A program made the position numbers and the translations under genes. DNA of 64,000 nucleotides from contig NZ_JOCX01000008.1 of the NCBI RefSeq assembly GCF_000717915.1, positions 248,001 to 312,000 of the forward strand, given 5' to 3'. Below are positions 1-7,865 of this stretch, in pieces (within the stretch, counting starts at the first letter, position 1; each line of letters begins with the position of its first letter). The notes beneath the pieces were generated by a model. It ran no database searches, was not told the DNA's origin, and saw only the letters and a list, made by a program, of their open reading frames with translations. The stretch comes from Streptomyces sp. NRRL S-244. Its GTDB lineage: Bacteria; Actinomycetota; Actinomycetes; Streptomycetales; Streptomycetaceae.

Positions 1-1
1 C

Positions 2-367
2 AACCGGGCGTACACGTGGGACCTGTGGGGCGCGGCGTGGGTGCTGCTCGACGGGGCGAGCGACGACGCGTTCGACTATTTCCGGTGCTGGCTGATCGGC
101 CAGGGCCGGGAGGTCTTCGAGGGCGGGGTGCACGATCCCGACGCGCTCGCGGAGCTCCTGGACGAGTTCGACGAGGAGATCGACGGGGACGGCGAGGAGC
201 TGGGGTACGCGGCCGACGAGGCGTACGAGCAGCTGACGGGGGCGGTGGCGCCGGATCTGGGCATCCCGTTGCAAGCGGCGGAGCCGGAGGGCACCCCGCT
301 GGACTTCGAGAACGAAGCCGTGCTCGCGGAGCGCTTCCCCCGGCTGTGGGACCGCTTCAGAAGCTGA
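2..367 (+). CDS. DUF4240 domain protein, 3' end only
   Basis: The reading frame is open from the left edge of the window to a TGA at 365-367, so the N-terminus lies outside. The visible 121 residues include a WDLWGAAWVLLDGASDDAF stretch followed by FRCWLIGQGREVF and an acidic segment (ELLDEFDEEIDGDGEEL). These match what I know of DUF4240 proteins, small acidic cytoplasmic proteins with conserved Trp and Tyr residues that are common in Streptomyces and have no assigned biochemical role. The gene converges on the SDR gene 13 bp downstream. The internal ATG at 41 is unlikely to be the true start because the conserved domain begins before it. Confidence 0.75.
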   Translation, partial: NRAYTWDLWGAAWVLLDGASDDAFDYFRCWLIGQGREVFEGGVHDPDALAELLDEFDEEIDGDGEELGYAADEAYEQLTGAVAPDLGIPLQAAEPEGTPLDFENEAVLAERFPRLWDRFRS

Positions 368-380
368 CCGTGCCGTAGGT

Positions 381-1151
381 CTAGTAGTGGGTCCCGCCGT
401 CGATGCGGATCTCGGTGCCGGTGATGAAGGCGCCGTCCTCGGAGCCCAGCATGGCGACGACCCCGGCGACGGTCTGCGGGCCGGCGAAGCCCTGTCCGAG
501 GGCCGGGGCCAGCTTGGCGAACAGGCTCCAGTCGGTGTCCTCGGGCAGGCCGGGGCCGTTGCCCGTGGTCATGCCGCTCTCGATGGAGCCGGGCGCGACG
601 GCGACGAAGCGCAGGCCCTGCTTGCTGTACTCGGCGGCCAGCGCGTGGGTCATGGACTGGATGCCGCCCTTGCTGGCCGCGTACGCGGACATGTAGGGGT
701 GGGCGAAGGACGCCGAGGTGGAGCTGAAGTTCACGACGACCGGCTGGTCGCCCTCCAGCAGCGCCGGGAGCGATTCGCGGATCACCAGGAAGGTGCCGGT
801 GAGGTTGACCGCGATGACCTTGTTCCAGAAGTCGAGCGTGGTCTGGTGGGTGTGCGCGGAGCGCAGGATGCCGGCGGCGTTGACGAGCACGTCGAGCCCG
901 CCGAGGAGGTCCACGGCTGCGGCGACACCGCTCTGCACGGCCGCCTCGTCGGATATGTCGAGTACGGCGGCGGTGAGGCGGTCCGCGTGCCCGTCGGCGG
1001 CGGCCTGCGCCGCGGTGCCCCCCAGCCCCTCCTCGTTGACGTCCACGGTGTGGACGCGGCCGCCCTCGGCGAGGATGCGGTGGGCGGTGGCCCGGCCGAT
1101 GCCGGAGCCGCCGCCGGTGATGAGGACGCGACGTCCTTCGTAACGGTTCAT
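381..1151 (-). CDS. SDR-family NAD(P)-dependent oxidoreductase
   Basis: A 256-residue classical short-chain dehydrogenase/reductase. The Rossmann glycine motif TGGGSGIG is near residue 12, an NAAG motif (VLVNAAGIL) follows in the middle, and the catalytic Tyr/Lys pair is seen as YAASK after a serine-rich strand (FSSTSASF). Length and motif order fit the family, a cytoplasmic oxidoreductase of alcohols or ketones; the substrate cannot be read from sequence. I chose the ATG at 1149-1151 (MNRYEGRRVLITGG). An upstream in-frame extension adds 18 residues that the family does not need. It is divergent from a TetR regulator, which is therefore its likely controller; a short inverted repeat lies between them. 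Confidence 0.88.
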   Translation of the reverse strand: MNRYEGRRVLITGGGSGIGRATAHRILAEGGRVHTVDVNEEGLGGTAAQAAADGHADRLTAAVLDISDEAAVQSGVAAAVDLLGGLDVLVNAAGILRSAHTHQTTLDFWNKVIAVNLTGTFLVIRESLPALLEGDQPVVVNFSSTSASFAHPYMSAYAASKGGIQSMTHALAAEYSKQGLRFVAVAPGSIESGMTTGNGPGLPEDTDWSLFAKLAPALGQGFAGPQTVAGVVAMLGSEDGAFITGTEIRIDGGTHY

Positions 1152-1172
1152 GGCGCGAGCGTACTCGCGGGG

Positions 1173-1195
1173 TGACACGTTTTGCCAGCCTGTCA
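1173..1195. promoter_or_regulatory. Possible operator between SDR gene and TetR gene
   Basis: TGACA (1173-1177) and TGTCA (1191-1195) form an inverted repeat with a 13-bp spacer in the 86-bp divergent intergenic region. TetR proteins commonly bind such sites between themselves and a divergent target. Five-base arms are weak evidence on their own. Confidence 0.3.
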
Positions 1196-1237
1196 GAACA
1201 CGCACTCAAAAGGGGGCCGGGAAGGTAGGCTTCACGC

Positions 1238-1921
1238 GTGAGATCCCCTCGTCCGTACTCTCCCCTGGCCGGCCCCGGAGCCCAGTCGCTGACCGAGCGC
1301 CGCAAGGCCGCCACCCAGCTCGACATCGCCCGCGCGGCCTGCGAACTGTTCGCCGAACACGGCCCCGACGGCACCACCGCCGAGGACATCGCGCACCGCG
1401 CCGGGGTGGCCCTGCGCACGTTCTACCGCTATTTCCGCAACAAGCAGGAGGCCGTGGCCCCGCTGCTCGCGGGAGGCGGTGACGCCTGGCGCGCCCTGCT
1501 CGCCGAGGAAGACCCCGCCGCCCCCCTCGCGGAGTCCCTGGAACGCGCGGTGACCCGCTCGCTGAGCGACTCCCAGGCGGTCGAGGAGGGCCTGGAGGTG
1601 ACCCGCGGCCTGCTGCGCGCGGCCGCGACCGACGAGGCGCTGCGCGCGGTCTGGTACCGCGTGAACCAGGACTCCGAGGAACGCCTGGTCCCGGTGATCG
1701 CCCGGCTGGCCGGCGAGGACGCCGACCCCCTGGGCGTCCGCCTCCTCGCGGCGGCCGCGACGGACGCCATCCGCATCGCCCTGGAGCTCTGGTCGACGAC
1801 GGAAGCCCCGGTCTCGGGCCCCGGCTCCCCGCCCGAACTCGCGATCCGCTGCCTCCGAGACCTGACCTCCGCGATGCCCCTCCTCCGCAAGGCCAAGGCG
1901 GCCGTCCCGCCTTCACCCTGA
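1238..1921 (+). CDS. TetR/AcrR-family transcriptional regulator
   Basis: A 227-residue regulator starting at a GTG. The N-terminal helix-turn-helix spans about residues 25-70, with recognition region TTAEDIAHRAGVALRTFYRYF typical of TetR proteins (FYRYFRNKQE closes the domain). The C-terminal helical ligand pocket resembles the MftR-like, acyl-CoA-like ligand-binding TetR subgroup, a classification made by eye. It is divergent from the SDR oxidoreductase, so it probably represses that gene and itself. It is separated from convergent glnA by a strong hairpin. The ligand is unknown. Confidence 0.85.
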   Translation: MRSPRPYSPLAGPGAQSLTERRKAATQLDIARAACELFAEHGPDGTTAEDIAHRAGVALRTFYRYFRNKQEAVAPLLAGGGDAWRALLAEEDPAAPLAESLERAVTRSLSDSQAVEEGLEVTRGLLRAAATDEALRAVWYRVNQDSEERLVPVIARLAGEDADPLGVRLLAAAATDAIRIALELWSTTEAPVSGPGSPPELAIRCLRDLTSAMPLLRKAKAAVPPSP

Positions 1922-1960
1922 GCCGCACGAGCTGACACCGACGGCCGGCGGCAACAACAC

Positions 1961-2000
1961 AGCGGCCCCGCCGCTCTCCGGAGAGAGCGACGGGGCCGCT
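1961..2000. terminator. Bidirectional terminator between TetR gene and glnA
   Basis: AGCGGCCCCG (1961-1970) pairs with CGGGGCCGCT (1991-2000), and inside it CGCTCTC (1972-1978) pairs with GAGAGCG (1983-1989). This long GC-rich hairpin lies between two convergent genes. There is no U tract, as is usual in Streptomyces. Confidence 0.8.
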
Positions 2001-2014
2001 GCGCGCGCTGCTTC

Positions 2015-3424
2015 TTAGATGTCGAAGTACATCTCGAACTCGTGCGGGTGCGGGCGCAGGGCGATCGGGGCGATCTCGTGCGTGCGCTTGTAGTCGATCC
2101 AGGTCTCGATCAGGTCCGGGGTGAAGACGCCGCCGGCCAGGAGGTACTCGTGGTCGGCCTCCAGGGCCTTGAGGACGTCCTCCAGGCTGGTCGGGACCTG
2201 CGGGACGCTCGCGTGCTCGTCGGGGGAGAGCTCGTAGAGGTCCTTGTCGATCGGCTCCATCGGCTCGATCTTGTTCTTGACGCCGTCGAGGCCGGCCAGC
2301 AGGAGGGCCGCGAACGCCAGGTACGGGTTCGAGGACGGGTCCGGGGCGCGGAACTCGACGCGCTTCGCCTTGGGGTTCGAGCCCGTGATCGGGATGCGCA
2401 TCGCGGCGGAGCGGTTGCGCTGCGAGTACACCATGTTGACCGGCGCCTCGAAGCCCGGGACCAGGCGGTGGTACGAGTTCACCGTCGGGTTGGTGAAGGC
2501 GAGCAGCGACGGGGCGTGCTTGAGGATGCCGCCGATGTAGTAGCGGGCGGTGTCCGACAGGCCCGCGTAGCCGGCCTCGTCGTAGAACAGCGGCTCGCCG
2601 CCGGCCCACAGGGACTGGTGGACGTGCATGCCCGAGCCGTTGTCACCGAAGATCGGCTTCGGCATGAAGGTCGCGGTCTTGCCGTTGCGCCAGGCGACGT
2701 TCTTCACGACGTACTTGAAGAGCATCAGGTCGTCGGCCGCGGCCAGCAGCGTGTTGAACTTGTAGTTGATCTCGGCCTGGCCGCCGGTGCCGACCTCGTG
2801 GTGCTGGCGCTCGACCTGGAGGCCCTGGGCGTCCAGCTCGAGGGAGATCTCGGCGCGCAGGTCGGCGAAGTGGTCGACCGGGGCGACCGGGAAGTAACCG
2901 CCCTTGTAGCGGACCTTGTAGCCGCGGTTGTTCTCCTCGGAGCCGGTGTTCCAGGCGCCGGCCTCGGAGTCGATGTGGTAGAAGCCCTCGTTCGCGGAAG
3001 TCGCGAAGCGCACGCTGTCGAACACGTAGAACTCGGCCTCGGGGCCGAAGTACGCGGTGTCGGCGATGCCGGTGGAGGCGAGGTACGCCTCGGCCTTCTT
3101 CGCGATGTTGCGCGGGTCGCGGCTGTAGGCCTCACCCGTGATCGGGTCGTGGATGAAGAAGTTGATGTTGAGCGTCTTGTCCTTGCGGAACGGGTCCAGG
3201 CGCGCGGTCGAGATGTCGGCGCGCAGCGCCATGTCCGACTCGTGGATCGCCTGGAAGCCGCGGATCGAGGAGCCGTCGAAGGCGAGCTCCTCCGCCGGGT
3301 CGAACGCTCGCGCCGGGATGGTGAAGTGCTGCATCACACCAGGCAGGTCGCAGAAGCGGACGTCGACGAACTTGACGTCGTTCTCCTCGATGTACTGCTT
3401 CACTTCGTCGGCGTTCTGGAACAT
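2015..3424 (-). CDS. glnA: Glutamine synthetase type I (GS-I)
   Basis: A 469-residue GS-I, the usual length, converting glutamate, ammonia and ATP to glutamine as a cytoplasmic dodecamer. The beta-Grasp N-domain starts [14 protein letters not shown]. The catalytic domain shows the metal-binding [11 protein letters not shown], the [10 protein letters not shown] loop, and NRSAAMRIP. The segment [13 protein letters not shown] carries the Tyr used for adenylylation in the GS-I-beta class, so this enzyme should be switched off by GlnE, whose gene is also in this window. A clear AGGAGG ribosome site precedes the ATG. The upstream region carries a double GlnR box, so nitrogen control of transcription is expected. 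The position matches S. coelicolor SCO2198 from memory. Confidence 0.98.
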   Translation of the reverse strand: MFQNADEVKQYIEENDVKFVDVRFCDLPGVMQHFTIPARAFDPAEELAFDGSSIRGFQAIHESDMALRADISTARLDPFRKDKTLNINFFIHDPITGEAYSRDPRNIAKKAEAYLASTGIADTAYFGPEAEFYVFDSVRFATSANEGFYHIDSEAGAWNTGSEENNRGYKVRYKGGYFPVAPVDHFADLRAEISLELDAQGLQVERQHHEVGTGGQAEINYKFNTLLAAADDLMLFKYVVKNVAWRNGKTATFMPKPIFGDNGSGMHVHQSLWAGGEPLFYDEAGYAGLSDTARYYIGGILKHAPSLLAFTNPTVNSYHRLVPGFEAPVNMVYSQRNRSAAMRIPITGSNPKAKRVEFRAPDPSSNPYLAFAALLLAGLDGVKNKIEPMEPIDKDLYELSPDEHASVPQVPTSLEDVLKALEADHEYLLAGGVFTPDLIETWIDYKRTHEIAPIALRPHPHEFEMYFDI

Positions 3425-3522
3425 CCAACTCCTCCTACTCCCGGCCCCGGGGCAGGGCGGGCTTTATAGCTCGTGGTGCGTCAGTGCGGTGCCGCACGCT
3501 GACCAGACCATAAGCAGGCGGG

Positions 3523-3560
3523 ATTTCTCAAGCATGACCCATTTGTTTCGCTCAAGTTAA
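3523..3560 (-). promoter_or_regulatory. GlnR double box upstream of glnA
   Basis: Read on the minus strand, the a-site is TTAAC-n6-GAAAC (3560-3545), followed after exactly 6 bp by the b-site GTCAT-n6-GAAAT (3538-3523). The published Streptomyces GlnR consensus is gTnAc-n6-GaAAc arranged as a-n6-b, and this matches in sequence and spacing. It lies about 100-135 bp upstream of the glnA start, where the nitrogen regulator GlnR (and PhoP, known to compete there) acts in S. coelicolor. Confidence 0.85.
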
Positions 3561-3608
3561 CCAGGGTCCCGTCGGAACGCTGTCGGACACCACCGGTACC
3601 GTGGTCGG

Positions 3609-4076
3609 GTGGACAACAGACAGGCAATCGGATCCTGGCTCTCCGGCCCCCGCGCGGCCGCCGAGGACATGGGCGTCGACTTCGGCTACCGGGGCCAGCG
3701 GCTCGGCCTGCCCCAGGAGGGGCCCGGCTCGGTGGCGCGTTTCGGCCGCCGCCTCGGCGCTCTCGCCATCGACTGGGTCGGCTGCCAGGTGATCGCATAC
3801 GGGCTGATCACGCACGGCGACGCGAGCGCCACGGGCAACTGGACGCTGGCCATCTTCGTGGTGCTGAGCATCCTCACCGTCGGCACCGTGGGGTTCACTC
3901 CCGGGAAGCGGCTCGTGGGCCTGCGCGTCGTCGCGGAGGGCGGCGGCCGCCTCGGCTTCGGCCGGGTCCTGCTGCGTACGGTGCTGCTCGCCCTGGTCAT
4001 CCCGGCGCTGGTCTGGGACCGGGACGGGCGCGGTCTGCACGACCGCCTCGCGCGCGCCGTCCAGGTCCGCGTCTAG
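3609..4076 (+). CDS. RDD-family integral membrane protein
   Basis: A 155-residue protein from a GTG start (VDNRQAIG). After about 45 soluble residues comes the RDD signature region ARFGRRLGALAIDW with the conserved Arg and Asp, then hydrophobic spans at about residues 50-67, 78-96 and 118-135. The RDD family is widespread; some members are linked to ion transport, but the role here is unknown. It is divergent from glnA, with the GlnR box 49 bp upstream of its start, so it might be affected by GlnR. The equivalent neighbour of glnA in S. coelicolor is also, from memory, an RDD protein. Confidence 0.85.
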   Translation: MDNRQAIGSWLSGPRAAAEDMGVDFGYRGQRLGLPQEGPGSVARFGRRLGALAIDWVGCQVIAYGLITHGDASATGNWTLAIFVVLSILTVGTVGFTPGKRLVGLRVVAEGGGRLGFGRVLLRTVLLALVIPALVWDRDGRGLHDRLARAVQVRV

Positions 4077-4088
4077 GCCCGCAGAGGC

Positions 4089-4140
4089 ACATGACAGGGG
4101 CGCCCCCGAGCCGGTTGGCTCGGGGGCGCCCCTGTCATGT
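4089..4140. terminator. Perfect 24-bp stem bidirectional terminator
   Basis: Positions 4089-4112 are perfectly complementary to 4117-4140 with a GGTT tetraloop. The hairpin sits between convergent RDD and DUF4191 genes and is the strongest hairpin seen in the window. Confidence 0.9.
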
Positions 4141-4161
4141 ATACGAAATACGAAAAGCGGA

Positions 4162-4860
4162 TCAGCGCATCTTTCCGCCGCGCGGCATCCGCATGCCCTT
4201 GGGCATCGGGCCCTTCGGCAGCGGCATGTTGCTCATGAGATCGCCCATGGCCCGCAGCTTGTCGTTGACCTGCGTGATCTGCGGACCGGCCAGTACGCGC
4301 GGCAGCTTGAGCAGCGTCGTACGGAGCTTCTTCAGCGGGATCTCGCCCTCGCCGGTGCCCACGATGAAGTCGTGCACCGGGATGTCCGGCATGATCCGGG
4401 CCAGCTTCTTCTTCTCGGCGGCGAGCATCGGCTTCAGCCGGTTCGCGTTGCCCTCGGCGATCAGCACGACGCCGGCCTTGCCCACGGCCCGGTGGACGAT
4501 GTCCTGGCTCCGGTTCATCGCGACGGCCGGGGTGGTCGTCCAGCCCCGTCCCACGTTGTCCAGTACGGCCGCGGCCGCGCCCGGCTGTCCCTCCATCTGC
4601 CCGAAGGCAGCCCGCTCGGCCCGTCGTCCGAAGACGATCGCCATCGCGAGGAACGCCACCAGGAAGCCCAGGATGCCCAGGTAGACCGGGTGGTCGATCA
4701 GGAAGCCGATCGCAAGAAAGACACCGAAGGTGACGATTCCCACGCCCGCGACGATCAGACCGACCTTCGGGTCGGCCTTGCGCGTCATCTTGTACGTCAG
4801 GGCGATCTGCTTCAGTCGCCCGGGGTTCGCAGCAGTCTCTGCGTTTGACTTCCTCGCCAT
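4162..4860 (-). CDS. DUF4191 integral membrane protein
   Basis: A 232-residue actinobacterial protein. The start MARKSNAETAANPGRLKQI is followed by two adjacent membrane spans at about residues 35-55 and 60-82 (VGLIVAGVGIVTFGVFLAIG and YLGILGFLVAFLAMAIVFG). A soluble domain of about 150 residues then ends in a Met/Pro/Gly/Arg-rich tail (LPKGPMPKGMRMPRGG). DUF4191 sits next to the lipoate genes in many actinobacteria; its function is not established. It lies in the same orientation as the small gene and lipA upstream and may share transcription with them. Confidence 0.88.
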   Translation of the reverse strand: MARKSNAETAANPGRLKQIALTYKMTRKADPKVGLIVAGVGIVTFGVFLAIGFLIDHPVYLGILGFLVAFLAMAIVFGRRAERAAFGQMEGQPGAAAAVLDNVGRGWTTTPAVAMNRSQDIVHRAVGKAGVVLIAEGNANRLKPMLAAEKKKLARIMPDIPVHDFIVGTGEGEIPLKKLRTTLLKLPRVLAGPQITQVNDKLRAMGDLMSNMPLPKGPMPKGMRMPRGGKMR

Positions 4861-4870
4861 AGACCGAAGT

Positions 4871-5068
4871 TTACGTGGCCTGTGAGGTCCGGGTCGCCGC
4901 GGCCTCGAGTACGTGCTCGGTTTCGACCCGGTCCTTGGCTCTGCGGCGGTCCTCGAGGACGGCGCTCCATGCGTTGCGGCGGGCGCCGCTCATGAGCAGC
5001 GACTCGAAGCCCCGGAAGGCGTCGGTGAACGACGGAATGGCAATGGCGCGTACGGGCGCGGCCTGCAT
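4871..5068 (-). CDS. Small conserved Streptomyces protein of unknown function
   Basis: A 65-residue protein (MQAAPVRAIAIPSFTDAFRG...), or 71 residues if an in-frame GTG at 5084-5086 is used. I prefer the ATG at 5066-5068 because GAAAGGG lies 9 bases upstream. It is basic in the middle (RRNAWSAVLEDRRRAKDRV) and has no signal peptide or membrane span. A small gene at this position between lipA and DUF4191 is also found in S. coelicolor (SCO2195 from memory), which supports it being real. No domain is recognised. Confidence 0.6.
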   Translation of the reverse strand: MQAAPVRAIAIPSFTDAFRGFESLLMSGARRNAWSAVLEDRRRAKDRVETEHVLEAAATRTSQAT

Positions 5069-5086
5069 GATGTCGATCCCTTTCAC

Positions 5087-5444
5087 GGTGCTGGGCGGTG
5101 CTCGGGGACGTTCTGGGGCGCACGGCGGGGTGTGGCAGCGTGTGCGCCGGCGTGCGCGGTGCGTGGAGCCATCGTCACTGACTGGTGTTACCAGGGCATG
5201 ACCGGTCGGTCAAACGGTGATGAAACATTTACGCGGCCCGCCGGACTCTCGTTACGAAGAGCCTAGGGGCCGCGTCGATGCGGTGTTACCCGTTGGTAAG
5301 ACTTTGTGCGTGAGTTCACACAGTCCGGATGGTAGCGCGCGTCACACCGTGGCGCGCTTCTCCGTGCCCTTGGTCGAGCTCCGCCTCGTCAACGCTCCGG
5401 CCGAGTGCCCGCCCTCGTACCTCGGACGAGCCCTCAACCTGCGC
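5087..5444. other. Intergenic stretch between lipA and the small gene
   Basis: About 360 bp without a convincing gene. It is locally less GC-rich (5200-5330) and probably holds the promoter of the small gene and DUF4191. The only symmetric element seen is TTACC-CGTT-GGTAA at 5286-5299. No RNA gene was recognised. Confidence 0.5.
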
Positions 5445-6392
5445 TCAGACTCGGCTGCGCTTCTCCATCGCCTGCTGGTACAGCCGTCCCGCCCGGTACG
5501 AGGAGCGGACCAGCGGGCCCGACATCACGCCGGAGAAGCCGATCTCCTCGGCCTCCTTCGCCAGCTCCACGAACTCGGCCGGCTTCACCCAGCGCTCGAC
5601 GGGGTGGTGCCGCGGCGAGGGCCGCAGGTACTGGGTGATGGTGATGAGCTCGCAGCCGGCCTCGTGGAGGTCCTTCAGCGCCTGCGAGACCTCCTCGCGC
5701 TCCTCGCCCATGCCGAGGATCAGGTTCGACTTGGTGACCAGGCCGTAGGCGCGCGCCCGGGTGATCACGTCGAGCGAGCGCTCGTAGCGGAAGCCGGGGC
5801 GGATCCGCTTGAAGATCCGCGGCACCGTCTCCACGTTGTGCGCGAAGACCTCGGGGCGGGAGGCGAAGACCTCCTCCAGCAGCTCCGGGACCGCGTTGAA
5901 GTCGGGGGCCAGCAGCTCGACCTTGGTGTGGCCGGCCTCGCGGCCCGCCGTCTGCTCGTGGATCTGGCGCACGGTCTCCGCGTACAGCCAGGCACCGCCG
6001 TCGGCCAGGTCGTCGCGCGCGACGCCGGTGATGGTGGCGTAGTTCAGGTCCATCGTGACGACCGACTCGCCGACGCGGCGCGGCTCGTCCCGGTCCAGGG
6101 CCTCGGGCTTGCCCGTGTCGATCTGGCAGAAGTCACAGCGCCGGGTGCACTGGTCGCCGCCGATGAGGAAGGTGGCCTCGCGGTCCTCCCAGCATTCGTA
6201 GATGTTGGGGCAACCGGCCTCCTGGCACACGGTGTGCAGTCCTTCGCCCTTCACCAGGGCCTGCATCTTCGTGTACTCGGGACCCATCTTCGCCCGGGTC
6301 TTGATCCACTCGGGCTTGCGCTCGATGGGCGTCTGGGCGTTACGGACCTCGAGGCGCAGCATCTTGCGTCCGTCGGGTGCGACTGCGGACAC
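5445..6392 (-). CDS. lipA: Lipoyl synthase
   Basis: A 315-residue radical-SAM enzyme that inserts two sulfurs into the octanoyl chain on lipoyl domains. The N-terminal auxiliary cluster cysteines are seen as [12 protein letters not shown] and the radical-SAM cluster as CTRRCDFC. Downstream, VELLAPDFN and the C-terminal [12 protein letters not shown] with its conserved serine are typical of LipA. I start at the GTG at 6390-6392 ([15 protein letters not shown]), which has GGGAG upstream and agrees with the S. coelicolor start as I recall it; a 33-residue upstream extension is not expected. lipB lies 111 bp upstream in the same direction, so the two probably form the lipoate operon. Confidence 0.97.
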   Translation of the reverse strand: MSAVAPDGRKMLRLEVRNAQTPIERKPEWIKTRAKMGPEYTKMQALVKGEGLHTVCQEAGCPNIYECWEDREATFLIGGDQCTRRCDFCQIDTGKPEALDRDEPRRVGESVVTMDLNYATITGVARDDLADGGAWLYAETVRQIHEQTAGREAGHTKVELLAPDFNAVPELLEEVFASRPEVFAHNVETVPRIFKRIRPGFRYERSLDVITRARAYGLVTKSNLILGMGEEREEVSQALKDLHEAGCELITITQYLRPSPRHHPVERWVKPAEFVELAKEAEEIGFSGVMSGPLVRSSYRAGRLYQQAMEKRSRV

Positions 6393-6503
6393 GACCGGCT
6401 CCCTGTGACTTCGATTCTTCGGCGCCCACCAGGGTACGCCCGTAATTTCATACGCTCTTACGTCGGCCAACCTGGCGGTGACCGGCCGCATTCCCCCCGG
6501 TCG

Positions 6504-7301
6504 TCAGCCCGCGGCGGGCTCTGTCTCCCTCGGCCGCAGCTCCGCCTGCTCCAGTACGTCCTTCAGGTGGCGTTCGACGACCGGCAGCACGTCGGCGATG
6601 GGGATCTCGCGGCCCAGTTCGTACGAGAGCGAGGTCACACCGGCGTCGCGGATCCCGCAGGGCACGATCCGGTCGAACCAGGTGTTGTCCGGATTCACGT
6701 TGATCGCGAAGCCGTGCATGGTGACGCCCTTGGCGACGCGGATGCCGATCGCCGCCAGCTTGCGGTCCTCGCGGCGCTGGCCGGCGTTGGAGGGGGCGTA
6801 CTCGGGGCCGTTCAGGCGCGGGTCGAACTCCTCGTCCGTCAGCCGCGGGTCGAGGTCGAGGGAGAGCCCGCCCGTCTTCGGACGGTCCTCGATCGGGTCG
6901 CCCAGGACCCAGACCCCGGACCGGCCCTCGACCCGGGTGGTCTCCAGGCCGAACTCGGCGGCGGTGCGGATCAGCGCCTCCTCCAGCCGGCGCACGTGCG
7001 CGACGACGTCGACCGGGCGGGGCAGCTTCATGATCGGGTAGCCGACGAGCTGGCCCGGGCCGTGCCAAGTGATCTTGCCGCCGCGGTCCACGTCCACGAC
7101 GGGGGTGCCGTCCAGCGGGCGCTCGCTGTCGGCGGTGCGCCGGCCCGCGGTGTACACGGGCTCGTGCTCCAGCAGGAGGCAGGTGTCGCCGATCTCGTCC
7201 GCGAAGCGCGCGGCGTGGACCCGTCGCTGCTCCTCCCAGGCCCGGGTGTACTCGACGTAATCGGGTCCGAAGCCCAGATGGACAAACCCAAGCTCAGCCA
7301 C
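6504..7301 (-). CDS. lipB: Lipoyl(octanoyl) transferase
   Basis: A 265-residue LipB that moves octanoate from acyl carrier protein to lipoyl domains, the step before LipA. The signature [17 protein letters not shown] and the catalytic segment with the nucleophilic Cys (FDRIVPCGI) are present, as is MHGFAINVN. The start is a GTG with GAGGAGG eight bases upstream. Its C-terminal 20 or so residues (acidic, Pro/Glu-rich) are variable in the family. It is the first gene of the lipB-lipA unit. Confidence 0.96.
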   Translation of the reverse strand: MAELGFVHLGFGPDYVEYTRAWEEQRRVHAARFADEIGDTCLLLEHEPVYTAGRRTADSERPLDGTPVVDVDRGGKITWHGPGQLVGYPIMKLPRPVDVVAHVRRLEEALIRTAAEFGLETTRVEGRSGVWVLGDPIEDRPKTGGLSLDLDPRLTDEEFDPRLNGPEYAPSNAGQRREDRKLAAIGIRVAKGVTMHGFAINVNPDNTWFDRIVPCGIRDAGVTSLSYELGREIPIADVLPVVERHLKDVLEQAELRPRETEPAAG

Positions 7302-7377
7302 CGCAGCGCCTCCTCGTTGAACCTGCCGTGTGCACGTATCGCACCAGCCAAGGGTACGGCGGCCGGTTTCCGCCCCC

Positions 7378-7701
7378 TCAGTGGCCCGTCCGCGCGGGCC
7401 CCGCGGGGCCGGACGGGCCCTCCTGCGGGCCCGGCGGGAGCGGCCTCGGCCGCCGGGACCGGCCCCGGGCCGCGGGCCGGTCCGGGTCCTCGTCGGCCGT
7501 CGGCAGCCGCCGGTGGCCCTCCGAGTGGTCGTTGACCCAGCCGCACACGCCGCACGCGTACCGCCCGTCCAGCCCCGCGATGTACGTGCCGCACCGCCGG
7601 CACTCGGCCTCGGTCAGCTCGGGCGCGGGCAGCGGTGCGGGCAGTCGTGCGGTGGCGTCGGCGGAGGGCTCCGCCGCGGAGGGCCTGGTCCTGCGGGTCA
7701 T
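7378..7701 (-). CDS. Small zinc-ribbon protein
   Basis: A 107-residue protein with a central treble-cysteine ribbon: [21 protein letters not shown], two CxxC pairs about 15 residues apart. This sits between a Ser/Ala/Pro-rich N-terminus and an Arg/Pro/Gly-rich disordered tail. Zinc binding is inferred from the cysteines. No catalytic domain is visible. It precedes lipB in the same direction by 76 bp and may be part of the same transcript. Homologues at this place in other Streptomyces are likely but were not checked. Confidence 0.6.
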   Translation of the reverse strand: MTRRTRPSAAEPSADATARLPAPLPAPELTEAECRRCGTYIAGLDGRYACGVCGWVNDHSEGHRRLPTADEDPDRPAARGRSRRPRPLPPGPQEGPSGPAGPARTGH

Positions 7702-7865
7702 GTCGCGCAGCGTACGCGGACGGAGGGGGTCAGTCCGTAAAGGGCCCTACCGGTTCTGCACACGATCGGATGAATGTGGGACAGAGGGGGCGGCATGAGC
7801 GGAGTTCGCCGCTACATTCACGCCGTTCACAGGGCCGGGACTCCGGTCCGTCACGTCAGGAAACC

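Noticed and set aside
5217..7535. 772-codon open frame on the plus strand opposite lipA and lipB
   Set aside because: It is the antisense shadow of two well-recognised enzymes. Its translation is Arg/Gly/Val/Leu-rich with no domain, as expected from GC-rich third positions.
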